Below, in pieces: positions 42,688 to 50,506 of a stretch of 64,000 bases of DNA. The stretch spans positions 510,168 through 574,167 of the forward strand of contig NZ_WRXL01000003.1 of the NCBI RefSeq assembly GCF_010119195.1. The letters are read 5' to 3'. The DNA is from Haloarcula salina (GTDB lineage: Archaea; Halobacteriota; Halobacteria; Halobacteriales; Haloarculaceae). The first letter of the stretch is position 1. Every line of letters starts with the position of its first letter. Both the position numbers and the translations under genes were made by a program. The notes under the pieces were generated by a model. The model had not been told where the DNA came from, did not search any database, and was given only the letters and a program-made list of their open reading frames with translations.

Positions 42688-42872
42688 CAGGCCGCACCTC
42701 CGTTGGACTTCGCGCCGGCGACGCCGCTGCCGATGGTGACGCCACAGGCCGCGCAGTTGGCCGCGTAGAACCGCTTGGAGGCTTTGATGACGCCGACCGC
42801 CGAGTCAACTTCGACGAACTCGATGTCGTCGGCCGTTTCGAGCGAGGTCTCACAGTCAGGGCAGTGTACCAT
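42687..42872 (-). CDS. Zinc-ribbon micro-protein, tandem copy 1 (61 aa)
   Basis: This 61-residue protein starts MVHCPDC and has a second pair C-A-A-C (residues 40-43) with tail GVTIGSGVAGAKSNGGAA. It is the upstream member of a tandem pair. Sequence between the cysteine pairs (DDIEFVEVDSAVGVIKASKRFY) aligns without gaps to the downstream copy (DDVEFLDMDSTTGFFTASKRFY). The longer frame to 43070 overlaps other sequence and lacks conservation signs; the ATG 42872 gives the matching start of the sister gene. Confidence 0.78.
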   Translation of the reverse strand: MVHCPDCETSLETADDIEFVEVDSAVGVIKASKRFYAANCAACGVTIGSGVAGAKSNGGAA

Positions 42873-42951
42873 ACACTCGTCCCTCAGATCGAATCCACGA
42901 AAGTCTTGTGTCGACTGTGCGGTCGCCTCCGGTCGTCTCACGCGGGCTGAC

Positions 42952-43488
42952 TCACGCCGTCTCGGTCGCCAGCGCCTCCCCGAGTTCGAGCGTGATCGAC
43001 ACCTCGACGGGAGCCGGTCCCGGCGCGGTCGACTGGTCGGTGTAGTCGAGCGCGAACAGGAACTCGCCACGGGCCAACTGTCTCGTCACGGAGGCGTCCG
43101 TCACCCCGACGCGGCTGTACTCGGAGACGACCGACACGTCGCGGGCTCCGTCCTGAAAGCGGTCGTAGGCGTCGCGCTCGAACACGAGGCAGTCCACGGG
43201 CGTGTCGCCGTCGACCGACACCTCGTAGTCGAGAACGTCGCCGCTCGCCCGCTCGGAGTTGGTGAGCGCGACGGCCTGAAACTCGCCCGGCTGCAGCGAC
43301 GCCGTCCCCTCCCACTGGAAGGAGCGAACGGCCCGCCGCTCGTCGCCGGGGTAGTCGTCGGCGTGGTCGGGCGCGCCGTCGCCGTCGCGGTCCGGCCGGG
43401 GCGTCGGCGTAGAGGAGTCGCCGAACCCGACACAGCCGCTACCGAGTGCGCTCGCTCCCGCCACGAACGCCCGTCGCGTCAGTTTCAT
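42952..43488 (-). CDS. Tat-exported lipoprotein with calcium-type D-rich repeat
   Basis: This 178-residue protein has the signal TRRAFVAG with lipobox G-S-G-C (Cys about residue 19), so it is exported by Tat and lipid-anchored. Right after it lies a Thr/Pro linker and a thrombospondin-type-3-like calcium motif D-R-D-G-D-G-A-P-D-H-A-D-D-Y (about 33-46). The rest is a beta-rich domain of unknown function (about 60-178). The ATG at 43488 is chosen because it places the RR motif at residues 5-6; the longer frame reads through GC-rich non-coding sequence. Confidence 0.78.
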   Translation of the reverse strand: MKLTRRAFVAGASALGSGCVGFGDSSTPTPRPDRDGDGAPDHADDYPGDERRAVRSFQWEGTASLQPGEFQAVALTNSERASGDVLDYEVSVDGDTPVDCLVFERDAYDRFQDGARDVSVVSEYSRVGVTDASVTRQLARGEFLFALDYTDQSTAPGPAPVEVSITLELGEALATETA

Positions 43489-43540
43489 CGAAACGCACGG
43501 CTCCGGGGGAGCAGTTCTCGGGCGCGGTCGCCCGTCCCAG

Positions 43541-44329
43541 TCACGCTTCGTCTCCCTCCTCGGCGAGGTCCGTAACGTCAGTGTAGACGGCGTACGCGGA
43601 TTCGCCGCCGGTCGGCGAGTCGATCGGAATCGCGTGCAGCCGGAACTCGCGCGCCCCGTCGACCGTCTCCCGGGTGACCTCCCAGACGGTGGCTTCTCCG
43701 GCCCTCGTCCGCTCGGTGACGGCCCGCGCACGCTCGGCCTGCGCCTCGGTCCTCGTCACGAGGTCGTCGAGGTTCCGGCCGATGGGGTCCGTCTCCGACG
43801 GGACGAACAGGTCTTCGAACGCGGGGTTGACGCTCTGGATGAGCGGCTCGTCGTCTTCGAACGTGACCGACGCGATCGCGTTCGGCGTGTGCGTGAACAG
43901 CACCTCGTACCGGCGCGTCGTCTCGGCCGCCCGCAGTTCGGCCCGCCGCTGTGCCACCGCGTTCGCGAGTCGGTTCGCCAGGAGCTCGTACTGTTTCGTC
44001 CCGCGTTCCTTCTGCAGGTAGTCCGTGACGCCGGCGGAGATGGCCTCGCTGGCGACCGCCTCGCTCCCCTTCCCGGTGAACAGCACGAACGGGAGGTCGG
44101 GGTACTCCTCGCGGACGCGTTCGAGGAACTCGATGCCGTTCCTGCGGGGCATATCGTAGTCCGAAACCACGCAGTCGAAGGCCTCGCTCGCCAGCAGCGA
44201 GAGCCCTTCGCTGGCCCGGTGAGCGGTCGTCACGTCGAAGTGCTCGCCAGTGCGTTCGAGAAACGTCGCTGCAAGCTCCGCGAAGTCGGGGTCGTCGTCG
44301 ACGTGGAGGACGCGAATTTCGTCACGCAA
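43541..44329 (-). CDS. Response regulator receiver-PAS protein
   Basis: This 262-residue protein has a receiver domain (about 1-120) that is complete: acidic HVDDDPD (about 8-14), phosphoacceptor Asp in CVVSDYDMPRRNG (about 53-65), and Lys in DYLQKERG (about 102-109). A PAS domain follows (about 135-255). There is no kinase or DNA-binding domain, so it relays or tunes phosphorylation in a two-component network. No ATG fits: the ATG at 44539 would lie within the divergent leuS gene. I infer a TTG start at 44329 (L-R-D-E-I-R-V-L-H), which gives the usual haloarchaeal receiver N-terminus. Confidence 0.75.
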   Translation of the reverse strand: MRDEIRVLHVDDDPDFAELAATFLERTGEHFDVTTAHRASEGLSLLASEAFDCVVSDYDMPRRNGIEFLERVREEYPDLPFVLFTGKGSEAVASEAISAGVTDYLQKERGTKQYELLANRLANAVAQRRAELRAAETTRRYEVLFTHTPNAIASVTFEDDEPLIQSVNPAFEDLFVPSETDPIGRNLDDLVTRTEAQAERARAVTERTRAGEATVWEVTRETVDGAREFRLHAIPIDSPTGGESAYAVYTDVTDLAEEGDEA

Positions 44330-44468
44330 ACTGACTGTACTGTTGCGATGTTCCCGGAAAAGGGTTCCGTCAAACCACTGGCTGATTACAGTATCGACCG
44401 GGGTCTGCACGGCGGCCGTCTCCCGAAGGGAAAGGTATAGCACCGTCGCTACCGGAAGTTGCCATATC

Positions 44469-47165
44469 ATGACTACGACCGGTGAGGAACGCGAGCGGGG
44501 GTTCGACCACGCGGAGATCGAGCCCCGGTGGCAGCGCACGTGGGAGGACGCCGACGTGTTCCGGATCGCGGACGACGAGACGGACCCCGAGTACGTCCTG
44601 GCGATGTTCCCCTACACCTCCGGCGAGCTGCACATGGGTCACGTCCGGAACTACACCATCACGGACGCCTTCGCCCGCTTCGAGCGCATGCGCGGCGAGA
44701 GCGTCCTGCACCCGATGGGCTGGGACTCCTTCGGCCTGCCCGCCGAGAACGCCGCCGAGGAGCGCGACACCAACCCCCGGGACTGGACGATGCAGTGCAT
44801 CGAGTCGATGCGCGAGCAGCTGAAGGAGATGGGCTTCGGGTACGACTGGGAGCGCGAACTCGCGACCTGCGAGCCGGAGTACTACCGCTGGAACCAGTGG
44901 CTGTTCAAACAGTTCCGCGATGAGGGGCTGGTCGAGCGACAGGCCGCCGAACTGAACTGGTGTCCCTCCTGCGAGACGGTGCTGGCCGACGAGCAGGTCG
45001 AGGGGGAGGCCGAACTCTGCTGGCGGTGTGACACGCCCATCGAGCACCGCGAGATGGACCAGTGGTTCTTCACCATCACCGACTACGCCGAGGAACTGCG
45101 TGCGGCCCTCGACGACCTCGACGGCTGGCCGAACAACGTCCGGGAGATGCAGCGCAACTGGATCGGCAAGCAGGAGGGCGCGAGCGTCGCCTTCGAGGTC
45201 GGCGACTACGGCGCGGTCGACATCTTCACCACGCGACTGGACACCATCCACGGGGCGACCTACTTCTCGCTGGCCCCCGGGCACCCGGTCGCCCGGGAAA
45301 TCGCGGAAGAGAACGAAGAGATCGCGGAGTACGTCGAGATGGCCGAGGCGGCCGACGAGGACGACCTCGACGTGACCTCCGGCGTCTTCACCGGCGAGTA
45401 CGCGACCAATCCCGCCACCGGCGAGGACATCCCCGTCTACGTTGCCGACTACGTCCTGACCGACGTTGGCACCGGTGCGCTGTACGCCGTCCCGGCCCAC
45501 GACGAGCGCGACCACGAGTTCGCCGAGGCCCACGACATCGACATCGTGCAGGTCGTCGAACCGACCGACGGCGCGGACGCTGACCCCGAAGACATCGACG
45601 TACAGGAGGCGGCCTATCCCGAGGACGGCCTGTTGGTCAACAGCGGCGAGTTCGACGGCCTCACCAGCGAGGACGCGCGCGACCGCTTCGTCGAGGAGTT
45701 CGACGGCGAGCACCGCACGGAGTACAACCTCAGGGACTGGGGGATCTCGCGCCAGCGCTACTGGGGCACGCCCATCCCGATGATCCGCTGCGACGACTGC
45801 GGCTACGTCGAGGTCCCGGACGAGGACCTCCCCGTCGAACTGCCAGAGTTCGTCCACACCACGGGGAACCCGCTCGACGCCGCCGAGGAGTGGAAGCACG
45901 TCGACTGTCCGGACTGCGGGGCCGACGCCGTCCGCGAGACGGACACGATGGACACGTTCGTCGACTCCTCGTGGTACTTCCTGCGCTACACCTCGCCGGC
46001 TCTCGACGACGCCCCCTTCGACGCCGAGCGGGCCGGCGACTGGATGCCCGTCGACCAGTACGTCGGCGGCATCGAACACGCCGTCATGCACCTGCTGTAC
46101 GCCCGCTTCTTCACGAAGGTGCTCGACGACCTCGACATGGTCGACGGCGTCCGCGAGCCCTTCACGAACCTCACGAACCAGGGGATGGTGCTCGGCGAGG
46201 ACGGCAACAAGATGTCCAAGAGCCTCGGCAACGGCGTCTCGCCCCAGCGTATCATCGAGGAGTACGGCGCGGACACGGCCCGCCTGTTCATCATGGAGGC
46301 CGCCCAGCCCGAGAAGGAGTTCGCCTGGAGCCCCGAGGGCGTCCAGTCGGCCCACAGCTTCCTCCAGAACGTCTACACGCTTGCCGAGGAGTACGCCGAC
46401 GGCGAGGGAGGTAGCGAGGCGCGGAGCGCCTCGAACAGCGACGCCGACGAGATCGCAGACTACGTCGCCCGCGAAATCGACGCCACCGCCGCGACGGCGA
46501 CCGCGGAGTTCGAGGACTTCCGCTTCAACCACGCGCTCCAGGCCGTCCGCGAGATGGTGTCGCTGCTGCGCCGCTACCGCGAGGCGACGACGCCCGACGC
46601 CGAGACGTTCGAGCGCGGCCTCACGACTGCGGCGAAGCTGCTCGCGCCCGTCGCCCCCCACGTCGCCGAGGAGATGTGGGACGCCCTGGGCGGGGACGGC
46701 CTCCTCGCCGAGGCCGAGTGGCCGGCGGCCGACGCCCCCGAGGGCTACGACATCGAGCGCCGCCTCGTCGAGAACACGCGCGAGGACGTCCGCGACATCG
46801 TCGACACCGTCGGTATCGAGGATCCCCAGACCATCACGCTCGCCGTCGCGCCGGCGTGGAAGCACCGCGTGCTCGACCTCGCTCGCAACGCCGACGGCAA
46901 CGTCGTCGGGACCGTCATGCAGGACGAGGACCTCCGCGAGCACGGCGAGGCCGCGGCGGACTTCGCGAAGGAACTCGCGGGCCGCGCGCAGTCCCTCGAC
47001 GAGCAGCTACCGCCCGAACGTGAGCGCGAGGCGCTCGAACGCGCCGCGTGGCTGATCGAGCGAGAGTTCGGTGCCGAGGTCGTCGTGCAGGGGCCAGACG
47101 AAGCGGACGACGGCCTCGTGAGCAAGGCCGGCCCCGGCCGCCCGGCCATCGACATCGCCGAGTGA
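44469..47165 (+). CDS. leuS: Leucyl-tRNA synthetase, bacterial type
   Basis: This 898-residue class I synthetase has HMGH at residues 58-61 and KMSKS (GNKMSKSLGNG, near residue 580). A Cys-rich segment CPSCETVL ... CWRC (about 162-186) and the CP1 editing domain follow the order of bacterial LeuRS. Archaeal-type LeuRS is arranged differently, and halophiles are known to carry bacterial-genre LeuRS, so ancient transfer is likely. A TATA-like GTATAG (44435-44440) lies about 31 nt upstream. A short Ser/Glu/Arg insert with a DNA palindrome lies at 46405-46440 (see separate entry). Confidence 0.96.
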   Translation: MTTTGEERERGFDHAEIEPRWQRTWEDADVFRIADDETDPEYVLAMFPYTSGELHMGHVRNYTITDAFARFERMRGESVLHPMGWDSFGLPAENAAEERDTNPRDWTMQCIESMREQLKEMGFGYDWERELATCEPEYYRWNQWLFKQFRDEGLVERQAAELNWCPSCETVLADEQVEGEAELCWRCDTPIEHREMDQWFFTITDYAEELRAALDDLDGWPNNVREMQRNWIGKQEGASVAFEVGDYGAVDIFTTRLDTIHGATYFSLAPGHPVAREIAEENEEIAEYVEMAEAADEDDLDVTSGVFTGEYATNPATGEDIPVYVADYVLTDVGTGALYAVPAHDERDHEFAEAHDIDIVQVVEPTDGADADPEDIDVQEAAYPEDGLLVNSGEFDGLTSEDARDRFVEEFDGEHRTEYNLRDWGISRQRYWGTPIPMIRCDDCGYVEVPDEDLPVELPEFVHTTGNPLDAAEEWKHVDCPDCGADAVRETDTMDTFVDSSWYFLRYTSPALDDAPFDAERAGDWMPVDQYVGGIEHAVMHLLYARFFTKVLDDLDMVDGVREPFTNLTNQGMVLGEDGNKMSKSLGNGVSPQRIIEEYGADTARLFIMEAAQPEKEFAWSPEGVQSAHSFLQNVYTLAEEYADGEGGSEARSASNSDADEIADYVAREIDATAATATAEFEDFRFNHALQAVREMVSLLRRYREATTPDAETFERGLTTAAKLLAPVAPHVAEEMWDALGGDGLLAEAEWPAADAPEGYDIERRLVENTREDVRDIVDTVGIEDPQTITLAVAPAWKHRVLDLARNADGNVVGTVMQDEDLREHGEAAADFAKELAGRAQSLDEQLPPEREREALERAAWLIEREFGAEVVVQGPDEADDGLVSKAGPGRPAIDIAE
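46416..46432 (+). repeat. 7-bp palindromic hairpin inside an in-frame insert of leuS
   Basis: GAGGCGC (46416-46422), a 3-nt GGA loop and GCGCCTC (46426-46432) form a perfect stem in DNA or RNA. It encodes E-A-R-S-A-S within a low-complexity segment GGSEARSASNSD that is not part of the LeuRS core. Looks like a small inserted repeat tolerated in a surface loop. Confidence 0.5.
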
Positions 47166-47196
47166 GGCGCTCGCGGCCCGCTGGCCGCCGAGCCGC

Positions 47197-47649
47197 CTAG
47201 TCGGCACTGACCAGTCCGGTGTCGACCAGGTCCTCGTAGACGTTCGCCGCGTGACCGTCGGGCGCGACGCGCTCGTAGACGCCGACGACCTGCTCCTGCG
47301 CGATGACGAACGTCGTCCGCCCGGCCCGGCCGTCGGTCAGTTCCACGTCGAACGCCGCCGTGATGCGTCCCTCGGGGTCGGCGAGCAGGTCGAACGAGAG
47401 ATCCTGTTTCTCGGCGAACTCGCGGTGGCTCGCCACGCCGTCCGTCGACACGCCGTACAGTTCGACGCCCGCGTCCGCGAACTGCTCGGCCTGCGTCTCG
47501 AACTGGTTCGCTTCGATCGTACAGCCCGGCGTGTCGTCCGCCGGATAGAAGAACAACACCGTCGGCCGCTGGAACCCCGGCTGGACGGGCTCGCCGCGCT
47601 GGTTCTCGGCTCGTATCGTCGGCACGTCGGTTCCGGGCGATAGCACCAT
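47197..47649 (-). CDS. bcp: Peroxiredoxin (BCP/AhpC-TSA type)
   Basis: This 150-residue peroxiredoxin has the active site FFYPADDTPGCTIEANQF, with peroxidatic Cys near residue 43 in the P-G-C-T context of the BCP/PrxQ class. It reduces hydrogen peroxide and organic hydroperoxides, with electrons from thioredoxin or glutaredoxin-like partners. It lies 2 nt downstream of hsp20 in the same direction, so oxidative and protein-folding stress genes share a transcript here. Confidence 0.94.
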   Translation of the reverse strand: MVLSPGTDVPTIRAENQRGEPVQPGFQRPTVLFFYPADDTPGCTIEANQFETQAEQFADAGVELYGVSTDGVASHREFAEKQDLSFDLLADPEGRITAAFDVELTDGRAGRTTFVIAQEQVVGVYERVAPDGHAANVYEDLVDTGLVSAD

Positions 47650-47651
47650 CG

Positions 47652-48059
47652 TCAGTTGACGGGGATGTCCGTCCCCTCGTCGTCGGTGTCGCTCGTGACC
47701 TTCCCCAGCCGGACCGTGAGGACGCCGTCCTCGTAGCTCGCCGTGGTCTCGCTCTCCTCGACCGCCTCCGGGAGCGGGACGGACCGACTGAGCGACTGCT
47801 CGCGGCGCTCGCGCTGGACGTAGTGGCCGTCGCTCGTCTCGCGCTCCTCGCTGGCCGACGCGCTGATCGTGAGCTTGCGGTCCTCGACCAGCTGTACGTC
47901 GATGTCTGCGCTGTCGTAGCCCGGCAGGTCCGCGTGGACGACGAACGCGTCGCCCTCGTCGATCACGTCGACCGGGATGGAGCCGAGGTCGACGCCGAAC
48001 TGCTCGCCCAGCATGTCGAACGCGCGCTCGATCTCAGAGAACGGGTCTCTGTCTGACAT
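47652..48059 (-). CDS. hsp20: Small heat-shock protein Hsp20/alpha-crystallin
   Basis: This 135-residue protein has the alpha-crystallin domain (about 30-120): PVDVIDEGDAFVVHADLPGYDSADIDVQLVEDRKLTI and the closing ASYEDGVLTVRLGK motif. The C-terminal IPVN is a shortened I-x-I/V type anchor. It forms oligomers that hold unfolded proteins. The ATG at 48059 (MSDRDPF) fits the family. It sits between pheA (49 nt) and bcp (2 nt) on the same strand. Confidence 0.93.
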   Translation of the reverse strand: MSDRDPFSEIERAFDMLGEQFGVDLGSIPVDVIDEGDAFVVHADLPGYDSADIDVQLVEDRKLTISASASEERETSDGHYVQRERREQSLSRSVPLPEAVEESETTASYEDGVLTVRLGKVTSDTDDEGTDIPVN

Positions 48060-48108
48060 GTCCGGGGGTACGCGTGCCCGGGACTTAAGCCTAGAACGGG
48101 TACGACGG

Positions 48109-48924
48109 TCAGTTGATGACCGTCTCGGAGTCGTACGAGCCCAGCCGGCGGACCCAGCCGCCCTCGGCGATGCCCTCGATGTCGGCGAGGGCGTCCTGCG
48201 TGCGCTCCTCGTAGAGGCCGGCGGCGATGTCGATGTGGAAGACGTAGTCGCCGAGTCGCTCGCCGCTGGGGCGGGACTCGACGCGCGTGAGGTTGATGTC
48301 GCGGTCGGCGAAGGGCTCCAGCATCTCCAGCAGCAGGCCGGGGTAGTCCACGTCGGGGTAGACGATGAAGGAGGTCTTCCCGCCGGCCTCGGCGCGCTCG
48401 CTGGCGGGCGCGACGACGACGAAGCGGGTGGCGTTCGAGGACTGGTCCTGGATGTCCTCGGCGAGCACCCGCAGTTCGGTCCCGTTGGTCGCGTTCTCGG
48501 GGTGGCCGATGGCCGCGACGCTCGGGTCCTCGCGGGCGCGCTCGACGCCCCGGGCCGTCGAGGCGACGGCCTCAACGTCGACGCCGGGGTAGTGCTCGTC
48601 GAGCCAGCCGCGACACTGGGCCAGCGCCTGCGCGTGGCTGGCGACGAGGCCGAACGAGTCACCCTGTGCCAGCAGGGCGTGGCGGATCGGCGTGATGATC
48701 TCCTTGACGACGGCGACGTCGTACTCGGCGAAGGCGTCGAGCGACTCCGTCACCGACCCCTCGATGCTGTTCTCGACGGGGACGACGCCGCGGTCGGCCT
48801 CGCCCTCGGCGACGGCCTCGACGATGGCGGTCACCGACTCGGCGAACGACACCTCGTCGTCGGTGACTGCCTGTGCGGCGCGGTGCGAGTAGGTCCCCGC
48901 GGGTCCGAGCGTCACGGTGGTCAT
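48109..48924 (-). CDS. pheA: Prephenate dehydratase
   Basis: This 271-residue protein has a PDT catalytic domain (about 1-175, with TLGPAGTYSHRAAQAV, GVVPVENSIEGSVTESLDAF and SNATRFVVVA) followed by an ACT domain (about 185-270, FIVYPDVDYPGLLLEMLEPFADRDINLTRVESRPSG). It converts prephenate to phenylpyruvate in phenylalanine synthesis. The ESRPSG and GLLLEML motifs in the ACT part bind phenylalanine for feedback inhibition. It is cytoplasmic and monofunctional. Confidence 0.95.
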   Translation of the reverse strand: MTTVTLGPAGTYSHRAAQAVTDDEVSFAESVTAIVEAVAEGEADRGVVPVENSIEGSVTESLDAFAEYDVAVVKEIITPIRHALLAQGDSFGLVASHAQALAQCRGWLDEHYPGVDVEAVASTARGVERAREDPSVAAIGHPENATNGTELRVLAEDIQDQSSNATRFVVVAPASERAEAGGKTSFIVYPDVDYPGLLLEMLEPFADRDINLTRVESRPSGERLGDYVFHIDIAAGLYEERTQDALADIEGIAEGGWVRRLGSYDSETVIN

Positions 48925-49044
48925 ACCCTCGGATACTCCGCTGGGGAGTAAAAGAACCGCGGTCCGGCCGGACTGGGGCGGTCCCGGACGCCAGTCCCTC
49001 GCCCGGACGTCCCGTCTCGTCGGGTCGCCGCTGCGTCGGCCGCC

Positions 49045-49884
49045 TCAGGACAGTCGCGCCAGCTCCTCGTCGGTGAGGTTGATTTCGCTCGCGGCGACGT
49101 TCTGTTCGAGGTGCGCGAGGTCGCTGGTCCCCGGAATCGGCAGCGTCACGTCGGAGTGACCCAGGAGCCACGCCAGCGCGATCTGGTACGGCGTCGCGTC
49201 GTGGCGCTCGGCGATCTCGTCGATACCGTCCACGCCGCCGAGGTCGCCGGCCCCGAGCGGGAACCACGGGATGAAGCCGATGCCGTACTCCTCGCAGGCC
49301 TCGAGCACGTCCTCGTCGTCGCGGTGGGCGACGTTGTACTGGTTCTGCACCGTCGCCACGTCCACCACGTCCCGCGCCCGGTCCAGTTCCTCGACCGTGA
49401 CGTTCGAGACGCCGACGTGGCGGACCAGCCCCTCGTCTTTCAGCTCCGCGAGCGCGTGGAGCGAGTCCTCGAAGGGCGTGTCGGGGTCCGGCCGGTGGAA
49501 CTGGTAGAGGTCGATGGGGTCCATCCGCAGGCGGTCCCGCGAGCAGAGGTGGGCGTTCCGCAGGTAGTCCGGGTCGCCGTGGGCCAGCCAGTCGGCGTCC
49601 GTGTTGCGTAGCAGGCCGCCCTTCGTCGCGACGACGAGGTCCTCGCGTTCGGTGTCGAGCGTCTCGCCGATGAGGCGCTCCGAGACGCCGGGGCCGTAGG
49701 AGTCCGCGGTGTCGATGAAGTCGACGCCGAGGTCGACCGCCCGTTCGAGCACCTCGCGGGCGTTCGCCACGTCGTCTGGCTCGCCGATGATGTCCTCGCC
49801 GGTGAGGCGCATCGCGCCGAAGCCGAGTCGGTGGACCGTGAGGTCGCCGCCGATGTCGAACGTGTCGCTCTCGTTTGTGACCAT
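49045..49884 (-). CDS. Aldo/keto reductase
   Basis: This 279-residue NADPH-dependent TIM-barrel reductase has the catalytic set visible: Asp-x-x-x-Tyr in DTADSYG, Lys in VVATKGG and His in YQFHRPDP. The cofactor loop PIPGTSDLAHLEQN lies near residues 246-259. The ATG at 49884 (MVTNESD) gives the family N-terminus; the frame from 50100 enters the divergent promoter region. Substrate unknown. Confidence 0.92.
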   Translation of the reverse strand: MVTNESDTFDIGGDLTVHRLGFGAMRLTGEDIIGEPDDVANAREVLERAVDLGVDFIDTADSYGPGVSERLIGETLDTEREDLVVATKGGLLRNTDADWLAHGDPDYLRNAHLCSRDRLRMDPIDLYQFHRPDPDTPFEDSLHALAELKDEGLVRHVGVSNVTVEELDRARDVVDVATVQNQYNVAHRDDEDVLEACEEYGIGFIPWFPLGAGDLGGVDGIDEIAERHDATPYQIALAWLLGHSDVTLPIPGTSDLAHLEQNVAASEINLTDEELARLS

Positions 49885-50024
49885 GGTCCCACTGTCGTGG
49901 GCACGCCTGAAAACGGCGGTGCATGCCTCGGTAGCTTCCGGTACCGGTGCCTCTGTGCTGTGAGAGACTCCGGATCTGGGGGCTACTAGATCGCAGCGAA
50001 TGTGCTCCCGATAATCTCGCGTAG

Positions 50025-50043
50025 ATGTTAGAAAAACTAACAT
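50025..50043. promoter_or_regulatory. 7-bp inverted repeat upstream of the DUF4234 gene promoter
   Basis: ATGTTAG (50025-50031) and CTAACAT (50037-50043) flank five A residues. It lies about 8-10 nt upstream of TATAC (50052-50056), directly before the BRE/TATA of the rightward gene. The position suits an activator site. Confidence 0.5.
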
Positions 50044-50090
50044 AGTAGGCGTATACTTTTTTGACAGATGAAGGACGAAGAGTAGAGTGT

Positions 50091-50423
50091 ATGTCCGCAA
50101 CTCCGCAAGTGACTGACTCGTCAGCGTTCGAGAACGGGTCGCTCGGCCTGCAGGTCGTCCTGTTCGTCGTGACCGGAACGCTCTACGGCCTGTACTGGCT
50201 GTACAAGACCGCCAAACAACTCGACGAAGGGACGGACCAGAACCTCTCTCCTATCCTGGCGGTTATCCCGATCGTCAACATCATCGGAATCTGGCAGATA
50301 TCGAACGCGGCCGAGGCCGTCACAGACCAGAGCGGTGTGGTCCTGTTCGTGCTGTTCGTCGTCTTCGGTCCGATCTCGTGGTTCCTGATCCAGTCGGGCA
50401 TCAACGATACCGCGGCGAACTGA
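50091..50423 (+). CDS. DUF4234-family membrane protein
   Basis: This 110-residue protein has three membrane helices (about residues 22-38, 55-70, 80-100). The pattern LYGLYWLYKTAKQLDEGTDQNLSP after helix 1 is the DUF4234 hallmark (aromatic-rich W-L-Y-K plus a basic/acidic loop). Function unknown. The ATG at 50091 is preferred because a TATA box (50052-50056) lies about 37 nt upstream and the gene has its own terminator. Confidence 0.82.
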   Translation: MSATPQVTDSSAFENGSLGLQVVLFVVTGTLYGLYWLYKTAKQLDEGTDQNLSPILAVIPIVNIIGIWQISNAAEAVTDQSGVVLFVLFVVFGPISWFLIQSGINDTAAN

Positions 50424-50445
50424 GGCGGCCCGACGCCGTTTTTTT
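50424..50445 (+). terminator. Hairpin plus T7 terminator after the DUF4234 gene
   Basis: GGCG (50424-50427) pairs with CGCC (50434-50437), followed by G and seven T residues (50439-50445), starting 1 nt after the stop codon. The T-run favours archaeal termination. Confidence 0.65.
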
Positions 50446-50506
50446 CACGCACGAAACGCCGCTACTGACGTCGCTCTCCCGTTCCGATCGCGGTGTTCGC
50501 CGCCGC

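Noticed and set aside
44370-46943. 857-codon open frame antisense to leuS
   Set aside because: Same GC artefact; the sense strand has all LeuRS motifs and the antisense product has no recognisable fold.
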